Assembly (NCBI GenBank): GCA_946478845.1
Contig: CAMLDI010000004.1
Span: 1 to 64,000 of the forward strand
From: an uncultured Paenibacillaceae bacterium
GTDB taxonomy: Bacteria; Bacillota; Bacilli; Aneurinibacillales; Aneurinibacillaceae
Length of the DNA stretch: 64,000 bases
Reading direction: 5' to 3'
Position 1 is the first letter of the stretch, and each line of letters opens with the position of its first letter. Under the pieces are notes generated by a model. The model saw only the letters and a list, made by a program, of their open reading frames with translations. It was not told where the DNA came from and did not search any database. Of the stretch, positions 51,915-61,760 are shown piece after piece. The position numbers and the translations under genes were made by a program.

Positions 51915-52793
51915 ATGTTTGAGGAGCTGCTAAGTTTTGAGGAATTTCAGGATCGGTTCAGTACTGAAGAGGAGTGTATGGACTACTTGTATCAGGCCAA
52001 ATGGCCCCTGGGGTTCCTTTGTCCGGAATGTGGCCATTCCCACGCTTATGTCATCACTACGCGAAATCATCCTCTCTACGAGTGCAGCAATTGCCATCAC
52101 CAAACCTCACTCACTGTGGGTACAATTCTCGAGGGAACCCGCACCGATTTGCGCAAATGGTTCATCGCCTTTTACTTTGTTTCCACGCCTAAAGGCATTA
52201 GCGCCCTTAAACTGAAAGATATCATTCATGTCACCTATAAAACTGCCTGGTCCATATTGCACAAAATCCGCCATGCCATTAGCGCTGAGGATGCTTCATG
52301 CCCTTTGTCTGGCAGTGTCTTTGTAAACCAAAACATTCATGGCCGAATTCGTGGCATCGAAAGCCTGGAAAAGCAGGAGACCTTATATGTAGGAGCATCT
52401 TTAGACCAGGAGGATGAACCGAAATATTTAAAGATAAAATTATTGAATGATAAAATGGATCCTACTTTAAAGTTTCCCATTGAAAAAAACAGGCTCATTC
52501 GCAGGAATTTCTTGAGGGAACATGTGGAACCCCAGCCTGCATATTTGGATTTTTATTATAAATTTAGACATCATTCAGTGTTTAAGTTATTTAAAGAGGC
52601 CAAACAATGGATTTATAAGACCTTCAACGGCTTATGCCATAAACGCATGCAGCCCTATTTAGATGAGGTTTGTTATCGGATTAATTTGAAGTTAAATCAT
52701 GAGCCTATTTTCACCAACCTGGTGGAACTATGCATGAGTATAAAAAAGGAACCCAAAGGGGAAGTTGCTGATCCCTGGGTCCCTCTCATTTAG
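51915..52793 (+). CDS. IS1595/ISXO2-type transposase-derived protein, probably domesticated
   Basis: Protein of 292 residues with the IS1595 layout: zinc ribbon CPECGHSHAY...CSNCHHQTSLTVGTI (about 38-75), the LRKWFIAFYFVSTPKGISALKL helix-turn-helix region, and a C-terminal KEAKQWIYKTFNGLCHKRMQPYLDEVCYRIN block as in active transposases. The first catalytic Asp, normally in a DETYFGG-like motif, seems replaced (SGSVFVNQNIHG). No terminal inverted repeats are evident. With a strong promoter and LexA-type operator it looks like a host gene rather than an insertion sequence. Start 51915 follows GGGGGCGGG; 51900 is an alternative. Confidence 0.75.
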   Translation: MFEELLSFEEFQDRFSTEEECMDYLYQAKWPLGFLCPECGHSHAYVITTRNHPLYECSNCHHQTSLTVGTILEGTRTDLRKWFIAFYFVSTPKGISALKLKDIIHVTYKTAWSILHKIRHAISAEDASCPLSGSVFVNQNIHGRIRGIESLEKQETLYVGASLDQEDEPKYLKIKLLNDKMDPTLKFPIEKNRLIRRNFLREHVEPQPAYLDFYYKFRHHSVFKLFKEAKQWIYKTFNGLCHKRMQPYLDEVCYRINLKLNHEPIFTNLVELCMSIKKEPKGEVADPWVPLI

Positions 52794-52809
52794 ATGGAAT
52801 TTATTAAGC

Positions 52810-52977
52810 TCAACTGTTTGCCATGCAAGCCATAAATATATAGAATATAGCACTAAAAAAGATGGAACAGAAAACAGTATATATTATAAAGTATTCACTT
52901 TTTTCAACAATTGACTTCATTGAAACGATAAAGAATAACATGAAAAAGAATGCTGCAATAACTCCTAAAATGTCCAT
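52810..52977 (-). CDS. Small two-helix membrane protein
   Basis: Predicted 55-residue protein with two hydrophobic segments (about 2-20 and 28-50). The ATG at 52977 follows GGAGGAG at good spacing. The reading frame is AT-rich with no recognised family. An overlapping plus-strand frame lacks a ribosome site. Confidence 0.5.
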   Translation of the reverse strand: MDILGVIAAFFFMLFFIVSMKSIVEKSEYFIIYTVFCSIFFSAIFYIFMACMANS

Positions 52978-53018
52978 TATATCTCCTCCAGATCTCATTC
53001 ATAGGAAAAAACAATTAT

Positions 53019-53471
53019 TTATTTATCATAATGTGCGATTACTTTATAAACTAATTTCCCTTTTTCCAGTTTTCCGTTGATCTCCCAACCATAGGATAAT
53101 ACGATTTGTTCTTGATCATGAGGAATAACCTCACGGGTACCATAGACACTTGTTGGGGGATGGCTAAAATCTACTCCTTTAAAGGAATACATTCCACCTG
53201 TTTTTTCACCTACATATTGATAAAAACCAGTTAATGGTTCTTTGCCTAGATAAAAAATTTGAATTTCTGTAGACCAGGGATACTTGTCATGATTATACGC
53301 AACCTCTGGAGTAAATATTGGCTTCGTTGTTTCTGCTTGAAACATGTCCATATTTTGTTTTGATACTAATTCAAGAGTTACGTTACTTGGATAGGATGGC
53401 GCTTTTTCACATCCAGAGAAGATAATAAGAATCAAAAAAACAAATACAATAAAAAAACCATATGCCCTCAT
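53019..53471 (-). CDS. Hypothetical lipoprotein
   Basis: Lipoprotein of 150 residues with lipobox IIFSGC (Cys near 21) and a soluble domain I do not recognise, containing YPWSTEIQIFYLGKEPLTGFYQYVG and a C-terminal LSYGWEINGKLEKGKLVYKV strand pair. GTG at 53477 or ATG at 53471 may start it. It is preceded on its strand by two copies of the dispersed repeat. Confidence 0.7.
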   Translation of the reverse strand: MRAYGFFIVFVFLILIIFSGCEKAPSYPSNVTLELVSKQNMDMFQAETTKPIFTPEVAYNHDKYPWSTEIQIFYLGKEPLTGFYQYVGEKTGGMYSFKGVDFSHPPTSVYGTREVIPHDQEQIVLSYGWEINGKLEKGKLVYKVIAHYDK

Positions 53472-53575
53472 TTTCACCTAACCTCACCCCAAAAAGCCTC
53501 TATTAAGAATATTTTAGCTGAAATACTAACCCTTCCATTTTTAGAATAAGTCAAAATAGTTAAAAGAAATTGTTC

Positions 53576-53690
53576 AGCTCTTGCGAGCTTTAGCTGAGTA
53601 AAGGGGATAGAGGTGATAAGGAGTGAGGAGTGGGGACCTACCCCAGCTCTTGAGAGCTTTAACTGATTAGATGGGATAGAGGTGATAAAG
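53576..53690 (-). repeat. Two tandem copies of the dispersed repeat
   Basis: Copies begin at 53576 and 53645 (69 bp apart). On the minus strand each holds TTATCACCTCTATCCC-N-TCAG and an AGCTC/GAGCT hairpin. Loops are GCAA in one copy and TCAA in the other. The remaining sequence between 53478 and 53836 shows no gene. Confidence 0.88.
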
Positions 53691-53836
53691 AGCACAAAAG
53701 GGTGCCCAACAGGTTCCCATTATGCATGGAAAGGGATACAATGGAAAAAAATATTCAGATGGGATAAGCCAGAAGGGAAGTGGGAGTTTTGTTTCGTAAA
53801 ATCACAAATGATGTATTAGAAAAAAGGAAAGCGCCA

Positions 53837-56323
53837 ATGCAAAAGTTAAGGGTGACAACGGATCCGGCGATGTTTCCTTTTGAAATAACGGATGAGATTG
53901 ATTCATTGCAGCAAGGGATTATAGGCCAGGACAGAGCGGTCCATGCTATGGAGTTCGGGCTGAAAGTGAAGCAAAGGGGATACAATTTGTTTTTGGTAGG
54001 TCCAGTTGGCACGGGGAAAACAACCTATGCTGAAACTCTTGTGCGACATATTGCCAAAGAAAAGGGAAAGCCGAAAGACTGGTGTTACGTTTATAACTTT
54101 AAACATCCTGATTCGCCTAAAGCTCTTTCATTTCCCAGTGGGACAGGCACTGTATTTGAAAAGAAAATGGCTGAATTATTGCGGGATGTAGAACGAGAAA
54201 TTCGCAAGGCTATTACAAGTGATGATTATGAAAAGCAACGTGGCTTCATTTTAGATTCCTTTGAGAAAAAAGCGGAGGAGATGTGGGGTGGGCTGTCCCA
54301 GTTTGCCAGGGAGTTGAATTTTTCTCTGGAGAGGACCCAGCAGGGGAATTTTGCCCTTGTACCTATGCAATTTGGAAAGCGGATGTCTAAGGAGGAGTTT
54401 AAAGCTCTTCCAGATACGGTGCAACAAGAGTATAAGGAAAGAAATAAACGAATCGAGGAAAAAATTGCGGAGTCTATGCGCACCATGCAGACCCTGGAAA
54501 AGGAAGTAGAGAAGGCAGTTAAAAAGCTAAACCAGGAAGTTGTTGGCCGTGGAATTTTCCCGCTTTTTCAACCTTTGTTTGATTCCTATAAAGACGATGA
54601 GAAAGTGGTTTCTTATTTACAGGAGTATCAACAAGATGTAATTGAGAATTATCAATTTTTTCAAGAGGAAACCCAGGAGGAAAATCCCATGATGGGATTA
54701 TTGCGGGGTGGGCAACAAAAGGAAAAGTTGACCCGCTACAAAGTAAATGTGCTGGTAGATCAGAGCCGGCAAGAAGGTTCGCCAGTGATTAGTGAAACCA
54801 ATCCTACATACTATAACCTTTTTGGCAAGGTGGAGTACAAAAGTTCCTTTGGGACAATGGTGACGGATTTTACCATGATTAAGCCAGGGGCCCTGCATTT
54901 AGCCAACGGGGGGTACTTAATCTTGCAAATTGTGGATCTTTTAAGCAATCCCTTCTCCTGGCAAGTGTTAAAAAGGACATTAAAAACAGGCAGTATTCGC
55001 ATTGAAAATGTTTTTGAAGAGAGGGGAATGGTGGCTTCCACTGGGCTGAAACCTGAACCTATTCCCGTGGAGATTAAGGTTCTGCTGATTGGCACACCTT
55101 ATTACTATCAACTTCTCTCTGAACTGGATGAAGATTTTCATAAGCTGTTTAAAGTAAAAGTGGAATTTGATACGGAAATGGACAAAGATGTGGAGCATCA
55201 TCTAACCTTTGCTTCTTTTGTGCGCAGTTACTGTGAAAAAGAAGGGCTTCTTCCTTTCCATCGCACCGCTCTTGCTTCCATGGTGGATTATAGTTCCCGC
55301 CTGGTAGAAAATCAGGGGAAGATGACCACCCGTTTTAATAATTTGACCCGTTTAATGGTGGAAGCTAGTTTTTGGGCAGAGGAAGAAGGGGCAAAGGCTG
55401 TAACAGATATTCATGTGAGGCGGGCGATTAAGGAGCAGGAGTATCGCTCTAATAGGGTAGATGAAAAAATTAGAGAGATGATTGTGGAAGGAACCATCAT
55501 GGTAGATGTGACCGGGGAACGGGTAGGGCAAATCAATGGCCTTGCCGTTCTGGATATGGGGGACTATTCCTTTGGTTCTCCCCATCGCATAACTGCCCAA
55601 ACTTTTGTGGGACGCACGGGCATTATTAACATAGAAAGAGAAACCTCTTTGAGCGGGCAAATTCACCATAAAGGCCTTCTTATTTTAAGCGGGTACCTGG
55701 CAGGGAAGTTTGCCCAGGATAAGCCGTTGCCTTTGTCTGCTAGCATTACTTTTGAGCAAACTTACAGCATGATTGATGGGGATAGTGCATCAAGTACAGA
55801 GTTATATGCCCTCCTCTCCTCCCTTTCTGGCCTTCCCATTAAACAGGGAATCGCTGTGACTGGCTCTGTCAATCAATGGGGTGAAGTCCAACCCATTGGT
55901 GGGGTGAACGATAAAATCGAAGGGTTTTATGGGGTTTGCAAGGCAGTAGGTTTCACGGGAGAACAAGGGGTGATGATTCCCCATCAGAATGTGAAAAACC
56001 TTATGCTAAAAGATGAAGTGATTCAAGCTGTTAATCAAGGGTTATTCCATATTTGGCAGGTGCGAACTGTTGAAGAAGGGATTGAAATCTTAACCGGGGT
56101 TGAAGCCGGAATTTCTGATAAAGAAGGCAAATATCCTGAGGGTACCGTATTTTTTGAAATCAATCGCCGTTTAGAGAAAATGTATTCATCCATTGTCGAT
56201 GGCAGCGGGAACCAAACCCTTCTTCAAATCATCGAATCACAGGAAGATGATGAGGAGGCATCCAATCCTCCTGAACCTGAGCAACCGGGACAATCAGGTG
56301 AGGGAACACGCAAATTCAAATAG
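53837..56323 (+). CDS. Lon-related ATP-dependent protease (LonC/YcbZ type)
   Basis: AAA+ protease-like protein of about 828 residues (847 from the GTG at 53780). Counted from that GTG, Walker A GPVGTGKTT is at 74-82. A long insert with coiled-coil character (about 120-300) follows, then ALHLANGGYLILQ and the Lon proteolytic domain (about 590-790) with the Ser/Lys dyad in IDGDSASSTELYALLSSL and GGVNDKIEGFY. I prefer the ATG at 53837 (MQKLRVTTDP), which aligns with the usual start of this family and follows AAAGGA. The tail is acidic and Pro-rich. The target proteins are unknown. Confidence 0.92.
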   Translation: MQKLRVTTDPAMFPFEITDEIDSLQQGIIGQDRAVHAMEFGLKVKQRGYNLFLVGPVGTGKTTYAETLVRHIAKEKGKPKDWCYVYNFKHPDSPKALSFPSGTGTVFEKKMAELLRDVEREIRKAITSDDYEKQRGFILDSFEKKAEEMWGGLSQFARELNFSLERTQQGNFALVPMQFGKRMSKEEFKALPDTVQQEYKERNKRIEEKIAESMRTMQTLEKEVEKAVKKLNQEVVGRGIFPLFQPLFDSYKDDEKVVSYLQEYQQDVIENYQFFQEETQEENPMMGLLRGGQQKEKLTRYKVNVLVDQSRQEGSPVISETNPTYYNLFGKVEYKSSFGTMVTDFTMIKPGALHLANGGYLILQIVDLLSNPFSWQVLKRTLKTGSIRIENVFEERGMVASTGLKPEPIPVEIKVLLIGTPYYYQLLSELDEDFHKLFKVKVEFDTEMDKDVEHHLTFASFVRSYCEKEGLLPFHRTALASMVDYSSRLVENQGKMTTRFNNLTRLMVEASFWAEEEGAKAVTDIHVRRAIKEQEYRSNRVDEKIREMIVEGTIMVDVTGERVGQINGLAVLDMGDYSFGSPHRITAQTFVGRTGIINIERETSLSGQIHHKGLLILSGYLAGKFAQDKPLPLSASITFEQTYSMIDGDSASSTELYALLSSLSGLPIKQGIAVTGSVNQWGEVQPIGGVNDKIEGFYGVCKAVGFTGEQGVMIPHQNVKNLMLKDEVIQAVNQGLFHIWQVRTVEEGIEILTGVEAGISDKEGKYPEGTVFFEINRRLEKMYSSIVDGSGNQTLLQIIESQEDDEEASNPPEPEQPGQSGEGTRKFK

Positions 56324-56363
56324 CGAGAATTGTCTGAATTTGACCTTTTTCTTAAAAAAGTTA

Positions 56364-56398
56364 TTGCATTTTTATTAATAAGAATGCATAATATTGCA
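56364..56398 (+). promoter_or_regulatory. argGH promoter with ARG-box-like operator
   Basis: TTGCAT (56364-56369) and CATAAT (56387-56392) are 17 nt apart. TGCATAATATTGCA (56385-56398) overlaps the -10 and resembles the ArgR palindrome with C for A at one position per arm. Confidence 0.6.
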
Positions 56399-56450
56399 TA
56401 TCGATTGAATTTGCGCTGTGTTATGCGCATTGAAGGGGAGAAATGTAACA

Positions 56451-57704
56451 ATGGCAAGAGAAAAAATCGTATTAGCCTATTCTGGCGGTTTAGATACATC
56501 CTGTGCAATTAAATGGTTACAAGAAAACTATAATTACGATGTTATTGCGGTAGCTCTTGATGTAGGCGAAGGCAAAAACTTAGATTTCGTTCGTGATAAA
56601 GCCATTCAAGTAGGTGCCTTTAAATCTTATGTAGTTGATGCGAAGGAACTTTTTGCTGAAGAATTCGTTCTTCCTGCATTAAAAGCAAATGCTATGTATG
56701 AAGGAAAATATCCAGTTGTATCCGCTCTTTCCCGTCCGTTGATTTCTAAAGTATTAGTTGATATTGCTGCTGAAGAAGGCGCAGTGGCTATTGCCCACGG
56801 TTGCACTGGCAAAGGGAATGACCAGGTTCGTTTCGACGTTTCCATCATGGCATTAAATCCTGATTTGAAAATTGTTGCACCTGTTCGTGAATGGGGCATG
56901 AGCCGTGATGAAGAAATTGCTTACGCACAAAAACACGACATTCCGATTCCAATTAACTTAGATAACCCATATTCTATCGACCAAAACCTTTGGGGCCGTG
57001 CTTGCGAATGTGGTGTATTAGAAAACCCATGGTGTGAACCTCCAAAAGGCGCTTATGATTTAACGGCTGAATTGGAAGACACTCCAGATACTCCAGAAGA
57101 AATCGAAATCGAATTCGTTAAAGGGAAGCCAGTCGCATTAAATGGCAAACAATATCCACTTGGCGAAATGATTCTTGAATTAAATAAAATTGCTGGCAAA
57201 CATGGCGTAGGCCGTATTGACCACGTAGAAAACCGTTTGGTTGGCATTAAATCCCGTGAAGTGTATGAAGCTCCAGGTGCCATTACATTAATTATGGCTC
57301 ACCGTGAATTGGAATTCTTAACCTTGCCACGTGAAGTGATCCAATTCAAACCAATCGTTGAACAAAAATTAACGCAAGTGATTTATGAAGGCCTTTGGTT
57401 CTCTCCAATTACTGATGCTCTTAAAGCATTTGTTGAAGAAACCCAAACCTTCGTATCTGGTACAATCCGCATTAAATTGTTCAAAGGCCATGCTATCGTA
57501 GTGGGCAGAAAATCCGAGCATTCCCTCTATGATGAGAACCTAGCTACTTACGGTACTGAAGATACTTTCGATCACAAAGCAGCTCTCGGGTTCATTGAAC
57601 TTTATGGAATGCAAACCAAATTGTACTCTCAAGTAAACCGTAAAAGCTTAGACAATACGCCTAAAGCGGTTATTATCGAAAAAAAGGAAGCTGTTAAGCA
57701 ATGA
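56451..57704 (+). CDS. argG: Argininosuccinate synthase
   Basis: ArgG of 417 residues joins citrulline and aspartate with ATP. The N-terminal [19 protein letters not shown] is the PP-loop; [17 protein letters not shown] and the [11 protein letters not shown] region follow. The ATG at 56451 lies 10 nt after AGGGGAG. First gene of an argGH pair, controlled separately from the argCBD-carAB-argF operon. Confidence 0.98.
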   Translation: MAREKIVLAYSGGLDTSCAIKWLQENYNYDVIAVALDVGEGKNLDFVRDKAIQVGAFKSYVVDAKELFAEEFVLPALKANAMYEGKYPVVSALSRPLISKVLVDIAAEEGAVAIAHGCTGKGNDQVRFDVSIMALNPDLKIVAPVREWGMSRDEEIAYAQKHDIPIPINLDNPYSIDQNLWGRACECGVLENPWCEPPKGAYDLTAELEDTPDTPEEIEIEFVKGKPVALNGKQYPLGEMILELNKIAGKHGVGRIDHVENRLVGIKSREVYEAPGAITLIMAHRELEFLTLPREVIQFKPIVEQKLTQVIYEGLWFSPITDALKAFVEETQTFVSGTIRIKLFKGHAIVVGRKSEHSLYDENLATYGTEDTFDHKAALGFIELYGMQTKLYSQVNRKSLDNTPKAVIIEKKEAVKQ

Positions 57705-59125
57705 AATTATGGGGCGGTCGCTTTACAAAACCCACAGATAAACTCGTAGAGGAGTACACAGCCTCTATTGAATTCGATAAAAAAATGTGGAAAGAAGACA
57801 TTACCGGCAGTTTGGCCCACGTGAAAATGTTGGGCCGCTGCGGCATCATTGGCGAAGATGAAGCAGCAACCATTGCAGAAGGTTTGAAAAAAGTGGCTGC
57901 TCGCATTGATGCTGGGGATGTTGAGTGGAGCATTTCCAACGAAGACGTTCATATGAACGTGGAAAAAATGCTTTTAGAAGAAGTTGGGCCAGTAGGGGGG
58001 AAACTTCACACTGGGCGCAGCCGAAATGACCAGGTAACAACAGACATGCACCTGTACCTCCGGGCACGGGTAATTGAAATTGTTGACCTTGCTGTAAAAG
58101 TGCAAGAAGCGCTCATTGAGCAAGCAAAAGTGAACCTGGATACCATTCTGCCAGGGTACACCCATTTGCAGCGGGCACAACCCGTGCTTTTTGCCCATCA
58201 TTTAATGGCTTATGCCTCTATGATGCAACGGGATATTGAACGATTCCAGGATAGCTGGAAACGGATTAATGTTCTTCCATTAGGGGCTGGTGCTCTTGCG
58301 GGAACGACCTTCCCAATTGACCGCCATTTTGTGGCTCAGCAATTAAAATTTGATGGCGTGTATATCAATAGCATGGATGCTGTAAGTGATCGGGATTTCA
58401 TCGTTGAATTCCTTGCCAATGCTTCGCTGTTGATTGCTCATCTTTCTCGTCTTAGTGAAGAATTCATTCTCTGGATGAGCAACGAATTTAACTTTGTTGA
58501 ATTGGATGATGCATTCTGTACTGGCTCCAGTATCATGCCTCAAAAGAAAAACCCTGACGTAGCTGAATTAGTTCGGGGTAAAACAGGACGTGTGTATGGC
58601 AATTTAATGGGCATGCTGACTGTGATTAAAGGTCTTCCTCTTGCTTACAATAAGGACATGCAGGAAGATAAAGAAGGCATGTTTGATACGGTTTATACAT
58701 TGCATGGGGCTTTGTCCCTCTTTGCTGGCATGATTTCAACCATGAAAGTGAAGAAAGACAACATGCGCAAAGCAGTGCAAGAAGACTTCTCAAACGCTAC
58801 GGACTTAGCGGATTACCTTGTTAACAAAGGCATGCCATTCCGTCAGGCTCATGAAGTCGTTGGAAAAACCGTACTCTATTGCATTGAACAAAATAAATTC
58901 TTATTGGATCTTTCCCTCGAAGAGTACAAGCAATTCTCTGAACTCTTTGAAGAGGATATTTACAAGGCCCTTGATACGCAACAAGTGGTGAATGCCCGTG
59001 ATTGTTTCGGGGGTACAGCAAGCAACCGTGTGGCTGAACAAATCGCCATTGCTGAAGAATTGCTGCAAGCCAACCATGCCTGGGTAGATACCCATATTGA
59101 AAAGATTCAACTTGATTTGTTATAG
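57701..59125 (+). CDS. argH: Argininosuccinate lyase
   Basis: ArgH of 474 residues cleaves argininosuccinate to arginine and fumarate. Superfamily signatures are [54 protein letters not shown] (catalytic His) and [16 protein letters not shown], the fumarase/aspartase loop with the catalytic Ser. Its ATG overlaps the argG stop (ATGA). Confidence 0.98.
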   Translation: MKLWGGRFTKPTDKLVEEYTASIEFDKKMWKEDITGSLAHVKMLGRCGIIGEDEAATIAEGLKKVAARIDAGDVEWSISNEDVHMNVEKMLLEEVGPVGGKLHTGRSRNDQVTTDMHLYLRARVIEIVDLAVKVQEALIEQAKVNLDTILPGYTHLQRAQPVLFAHHLMAYASMMQRDIERFQDSWKRINVLPLGAGALAGTTFPIDRHFVAQQLKFDGVYINSMDAVSDRDFIVEFLANASLLIAHLSRLSEEFILWMSNEFNFVELDDAFCTGSSIMPQKKNPDVAELVRGKTGRVYGNLMGMLTVIKGLPLAYNKDMQEDKEGMFDTVYTLHGALSLFAGMISTMKVKKDNMRKAVQEDFSNATDLADYLVNKGMPFRQAHEVVGKTVLYCIEQNKFLLDLSLEEYKQFSELFEEDIYKALDTQQVVNARDCFGGTASNRVAEQIAIAEELLQANHAWVDTHIEKIQLDLL

Positions 59126-59131
59126 GAATAT

Positions 59132-59169
59132 AAGGCCACCTTCTCGTTGTGTGAGAGGGTGGCCTTTTT
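59132..59169 (+). terminator. Terminator of argGH
   Basis: AAGGCCACC and GGTGGCCTT with an inner TCTC/GAGA stem, then T residues. Confidence 0.93.
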
Positions 59170-59190
59170 GTATATGGGGATAAGTGTGGT

Positions 59191-59219
59191 CCTTATCATC
59201 TCTATCCCATTAAGTCAGG
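59191..59219 (+). repeat. Dispersed repeat, single partial copy
   Basis: CTTATCATCTCTATCCC-N-AAGTCAGG follows the argH terminator by about 20 nt, as at the argF terminator. The hairpin part is missing. Confidence 0.65.
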
Positions 59220-59379
59220 TGGTATATTTATTGCAATTTTTGTTAAAAAGAACATTTATAATTGTATGCATTTAATTATAAATGGCAATTATGTGGATAT
59301 TGTATATAATGGTGTTAACAAAATGCCTTATTTTTAGTTGTTTTTGTGATTTTTATAATAATTGGGCAAGGTGATGCAG

Positions 59380-60609
59380 ATGGCTAAGTATGAACCGCTT
59401 AGTAAAGTTTTTTATAAACCGGAATGTAACTATCATGCTGAATATGAAAAACGTTTTAATGGATATGGAACTTATAAAACGAATTTAAAAATCATTCCAA
59501 TATTAAAAGGAAAACATGTTGGTGAGGAAGTAGAATTATTTATTGTAAATACGCCTGAATTAATGAAATTAAATGAGGAAATTTGGGAAAATAGCATCAA
59601 AATACGTTTAATGGTTAATAAAATGCCTGATATCGCCCTAATGCCATTCTTTTATAAATTATTAATTAATGAACTTCAAAGTACGAATGAAATTGAAGGT
59701 GTGCATAGTACAAAAAAGGAACTATCTGAAAAACTTTCTATGCTTGAGACGAAAAAAACCAGGATAGACAAAAAATTTATGGGTTTTATAAAAACCTATC
59801 AATATATTGATGAAATAAAACCATTTACTAAGGTTGAGGATTTTAGGGAGATGTATGATTTAGTAGTAGCAGATGAAGTTGACAAAAAAGATTACCCTGA
59901 TGGGGAGCTTTTTAGGAAAGGTACTGTAAATATTACTGATGGTGTTAAACAAACACATGTCGGTGTTTACCCAGAATCAAAAATTAGAGAGGATTTAAAT
60001 AATCTAATCCAATTTTTAAACACCTCATATGTTCCGGATTTATACAAACTTATGATTGCTCACTACTATTACGAATATATCCATCCTTTTTATGATGGGA
60101 ATGGAAGAACAGGAAGGCTATTGGTTTGTAGTTATGTTGCGAGGAAACTTGAACAATTTACGGCAGTCACTTTGTCTTACTCCATTAATCAAGATAAATT
60201 AAAATATTATAAAGCTTTGCAAGAACTTTCTATACCTAATAATAAAGGAGAGGCTACATTTTTTTGTCAGACAATGCTTGAAATATTAAGAAATGGCCAA
60301 AATTATTTAATTGATGATCTAAGCTTAGGTTTAAACAAAACCGAAAAAATAAATCAACACATGAATATGCTTGATTATGATAAAAAGGAGAAGGAGATAT
60401 TACAAGCTTTACTTCAAATTGATATATTTGGCAGAAGTGATGGTGGGGTAACAAATACAGAATTAGGGAGAAACTTGCAAATTAGTCGGGCAAAAGTAGA
60501 TAGGACCTTAGAGGATTTTGAAAAACAAGGAATCGTAAAAAAGATTAAAAGTAGACCTGTTACTTATCAAGTAGAAGAAGATTATGTAGATCAGGTGTTA
60601 AATAATTAA
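59380..60609 (+). CDS. Fic-domain protein (class II, with C-terminal winged helix)
   Basis: Fic protein of 409 residues, a family that transfers AMP or other groups to target hydroxyls. The catalytic motif HPFYDGNGRTGR is at 235-246. The inhibitory motif T-N-E-I-E-G (T102 to G107) lies N-terminal, which is class II and should keep activity low until relieved. The C-terminus (about 335-400) looks like a winged helix-turn-helix. The ATG at 59380 lies 6 nt after AAGGTG. The gene is clearly more AT-rich than its neighbours, so it may be acquired. No antitoxin gene is adjacent. Confidence 0.9.
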   Translation: MAKYEPLSKVFYKPECNYHAEYEKRFNGYGTYKTNLKIIPILKGKHVGEEVELFIVNTPELMKLNEEIWENSIKIRLMVNKMPDIALMPFFYKLLINELQSTNEIEGVHSTKKELSEKLSMLETKKTRIDKKFMGFIKTYQYIDEIKPFTKVEDFREMYDLVVADEVDKKDYPDGELFRKGTVNITDGVKQTHVGVYPESKIREDLNNLIQFLNTSYVPDLYKLMIAHYYYEYIHPFYDGNGRTGRLLVCSYVARKLEQFTAVTLSYSINQDKLKYYKALQELSIPNNKGEATFFCQTMLEILRNGQNYLIDDLSLGLNKTEKINQHMNMLDYDKKEKEILQALLQIDIFGRSDGGVTNTELGRNLQISRAKVDRTLEDFEKQGIVKKIKSRPVTYQVEEDYVDQVLNN

Positions 60610-60626
60610 TATAAATTACAGTTAAA

Positions 60627-60660
60627 GGGGAGTGTTTTGCAACATCCCCCTTATTTTTTT
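60627..60660 (+). terminator. Terminator of the fic gene
   Basis: GGGGAGTGTT and AACATCCCC pair around a short loop, followed by CTTATTTTTTT; it overlaps the end of convergent ribB. Confidence 0.8.
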
Positions 60661-61310
60661 GCCTTATTACTTTCGAGTGATTTTCGGTAAATAATTAAGT
60701 CCTCTACAGTAACCACAGGCATGTTGTTTTTTTCTGCGAATGATACTATTTCATTTATTCTCGCCATTGTTCCATCTGGATTAGTAAGTTCACACAATAC
60801 CCCAAAGGGCTGTAATTCTGCAAGACGCATCAAATCAACAGTAGCTTCCGTATGGCCAGCTCGTTCTAGTACGCCGCCATGACAAGCTCGTAATGGAAAA
60901 ACATGACCAGGTCGATGTAAATCCTCGGGTTTAGCATTCGTTTTAATAGCTGTCCTAATTGTTGTAACTCGATCTTTAGCAGAAACCCCCGTAGTAACTC
61001 CCTTTGCTGCTTCAATACTTATAGTAAAAGCAGTTTTGTATCGGCTTGTATTGTTCTCTACCATTAAGGGTAATTCAAGTGCGTTTACTTTTTCATCTGT
61101 TAAACAAAGACAAACGATGCCACTGCATTCACGAATTAACATAGCCATTTGTTCTTCTGTTAGATTTTCCGCTGAGAAAATTAAATCCCCTTCATTTTCC
61201 CGTTTCTCGTCATCTGTTACAAGAACTCCCTGGCCATTATGAAGAGATTCGATTGCTTTTTCTACCCGTTGATAAGAATTACCGAATTGAGTTAATAGAG
61301 TCTGATTCAT
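60651..61310 (-). CDS. ribB: 3,4-dihydroxy-2-butanone 4-phosphate synthase
   Basis: Monofunctional RibB of 219 residues, making the four-carbon unit of riboflavin from ribulose 5-phosphate. Motifs are [21 protein letters not shown] (metal-binding Glu residues), [15 protein letters not shown] and the [10 protein letters not shown] loop. Bacillus species usually carry a RibBA fusion inside the rib operon; this copy stands alone. GGAGGT lies 7 nt before the ATG and an FMN riboswitch lies upstream. Confidence 0.96.
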   Translation of the reverse strand: MNQTLLTQFGNSYQRVEKAIESLHNGQGVLVTDDEKRENEGDLIFSAENLTEEQMAMLIRECSGIVCLCLTDEKVNALELPLMVENNTSRYKTAFTISIEAAKGVTTGVSAKDRVTTIRTAIKTNAKPEDLHRPGHVFPLRACHGGVLERAGHTEATVDLMRLAELQPFGVLCELTNPDGTMARINEIVSFAEKNNMPVVTVEDLIIYRKSLESNKAKK

Positions 61311-61422
61311 GGCAATACCTCCAGTATAATTACAGATTTACCTGAATCAGGGCGTAGATAAAGACAGCTAACATTACATAGGTAGCCTATTAAAAATAAG
61401 ATATATAAGTGATTTCAACTGT

Positions 61423-61565
61423 TTTATCCTCTTTCATCCGGACTATTACCGTCGGCTCTGGAATTTAATCAGATCTGCTGACCTTCTCACAAAAGAGAAG
61501 CGCTCGCGGGCTCCCTTATAAAAAGGTTACCGCCGGTGGGGATTTCCACCCCGCCCTGAGAATAA
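61423..61565 (-). ncRNA. FMN riboswitch (RFN element)
   Basis: On the minus strand the leader holds the RFN hallmarks: TCTCAGGGCGGGGTG at the 5' side, the CCCCACCGGCGGTAA hairpin, GAGCCCGCGAGCGC, GGTCAGCAGATC, the CCAGAGCCGACGGT block and GTCCGGATGAAAGAGGATAA at the 3' side. FMN binding should lower ribB expression. No strong terminator is seen before ribB, so translational control is possible. Confidence 0.95.
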
Positions 61566-61597
61566 CTTATTGCTAAATATAACACTAAAAAAATTAT

Positions 61598-61646
61598 TTT
61601 TATAGTCTATGTAATAAATTGTCATGTTATGGTACTAATACTATGA
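61598..61646 (+). repeat. 49-bp upstream element, copy 1
   Basis: This segment matches 62699-62747 at 47 of 49 positions. It contains TATAGTCTATGTAA and TTGTCATGTTATGG and lies 115 nt before the C39 peptidase gene. It probably holds a promoter or operator shared with the ECF sigma gene. Confidence 0.85.
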
Positions 61647-61760
61647 GGTAGAATGTGAAATGATAGAATTATTTGGGGATTATTATTAATTTTTGGAGAT
61701 TTTATTGTTAATTAATAGTATTTTTAATAAAAAAAAGGTATGATTAGGAGATCTATCCTT

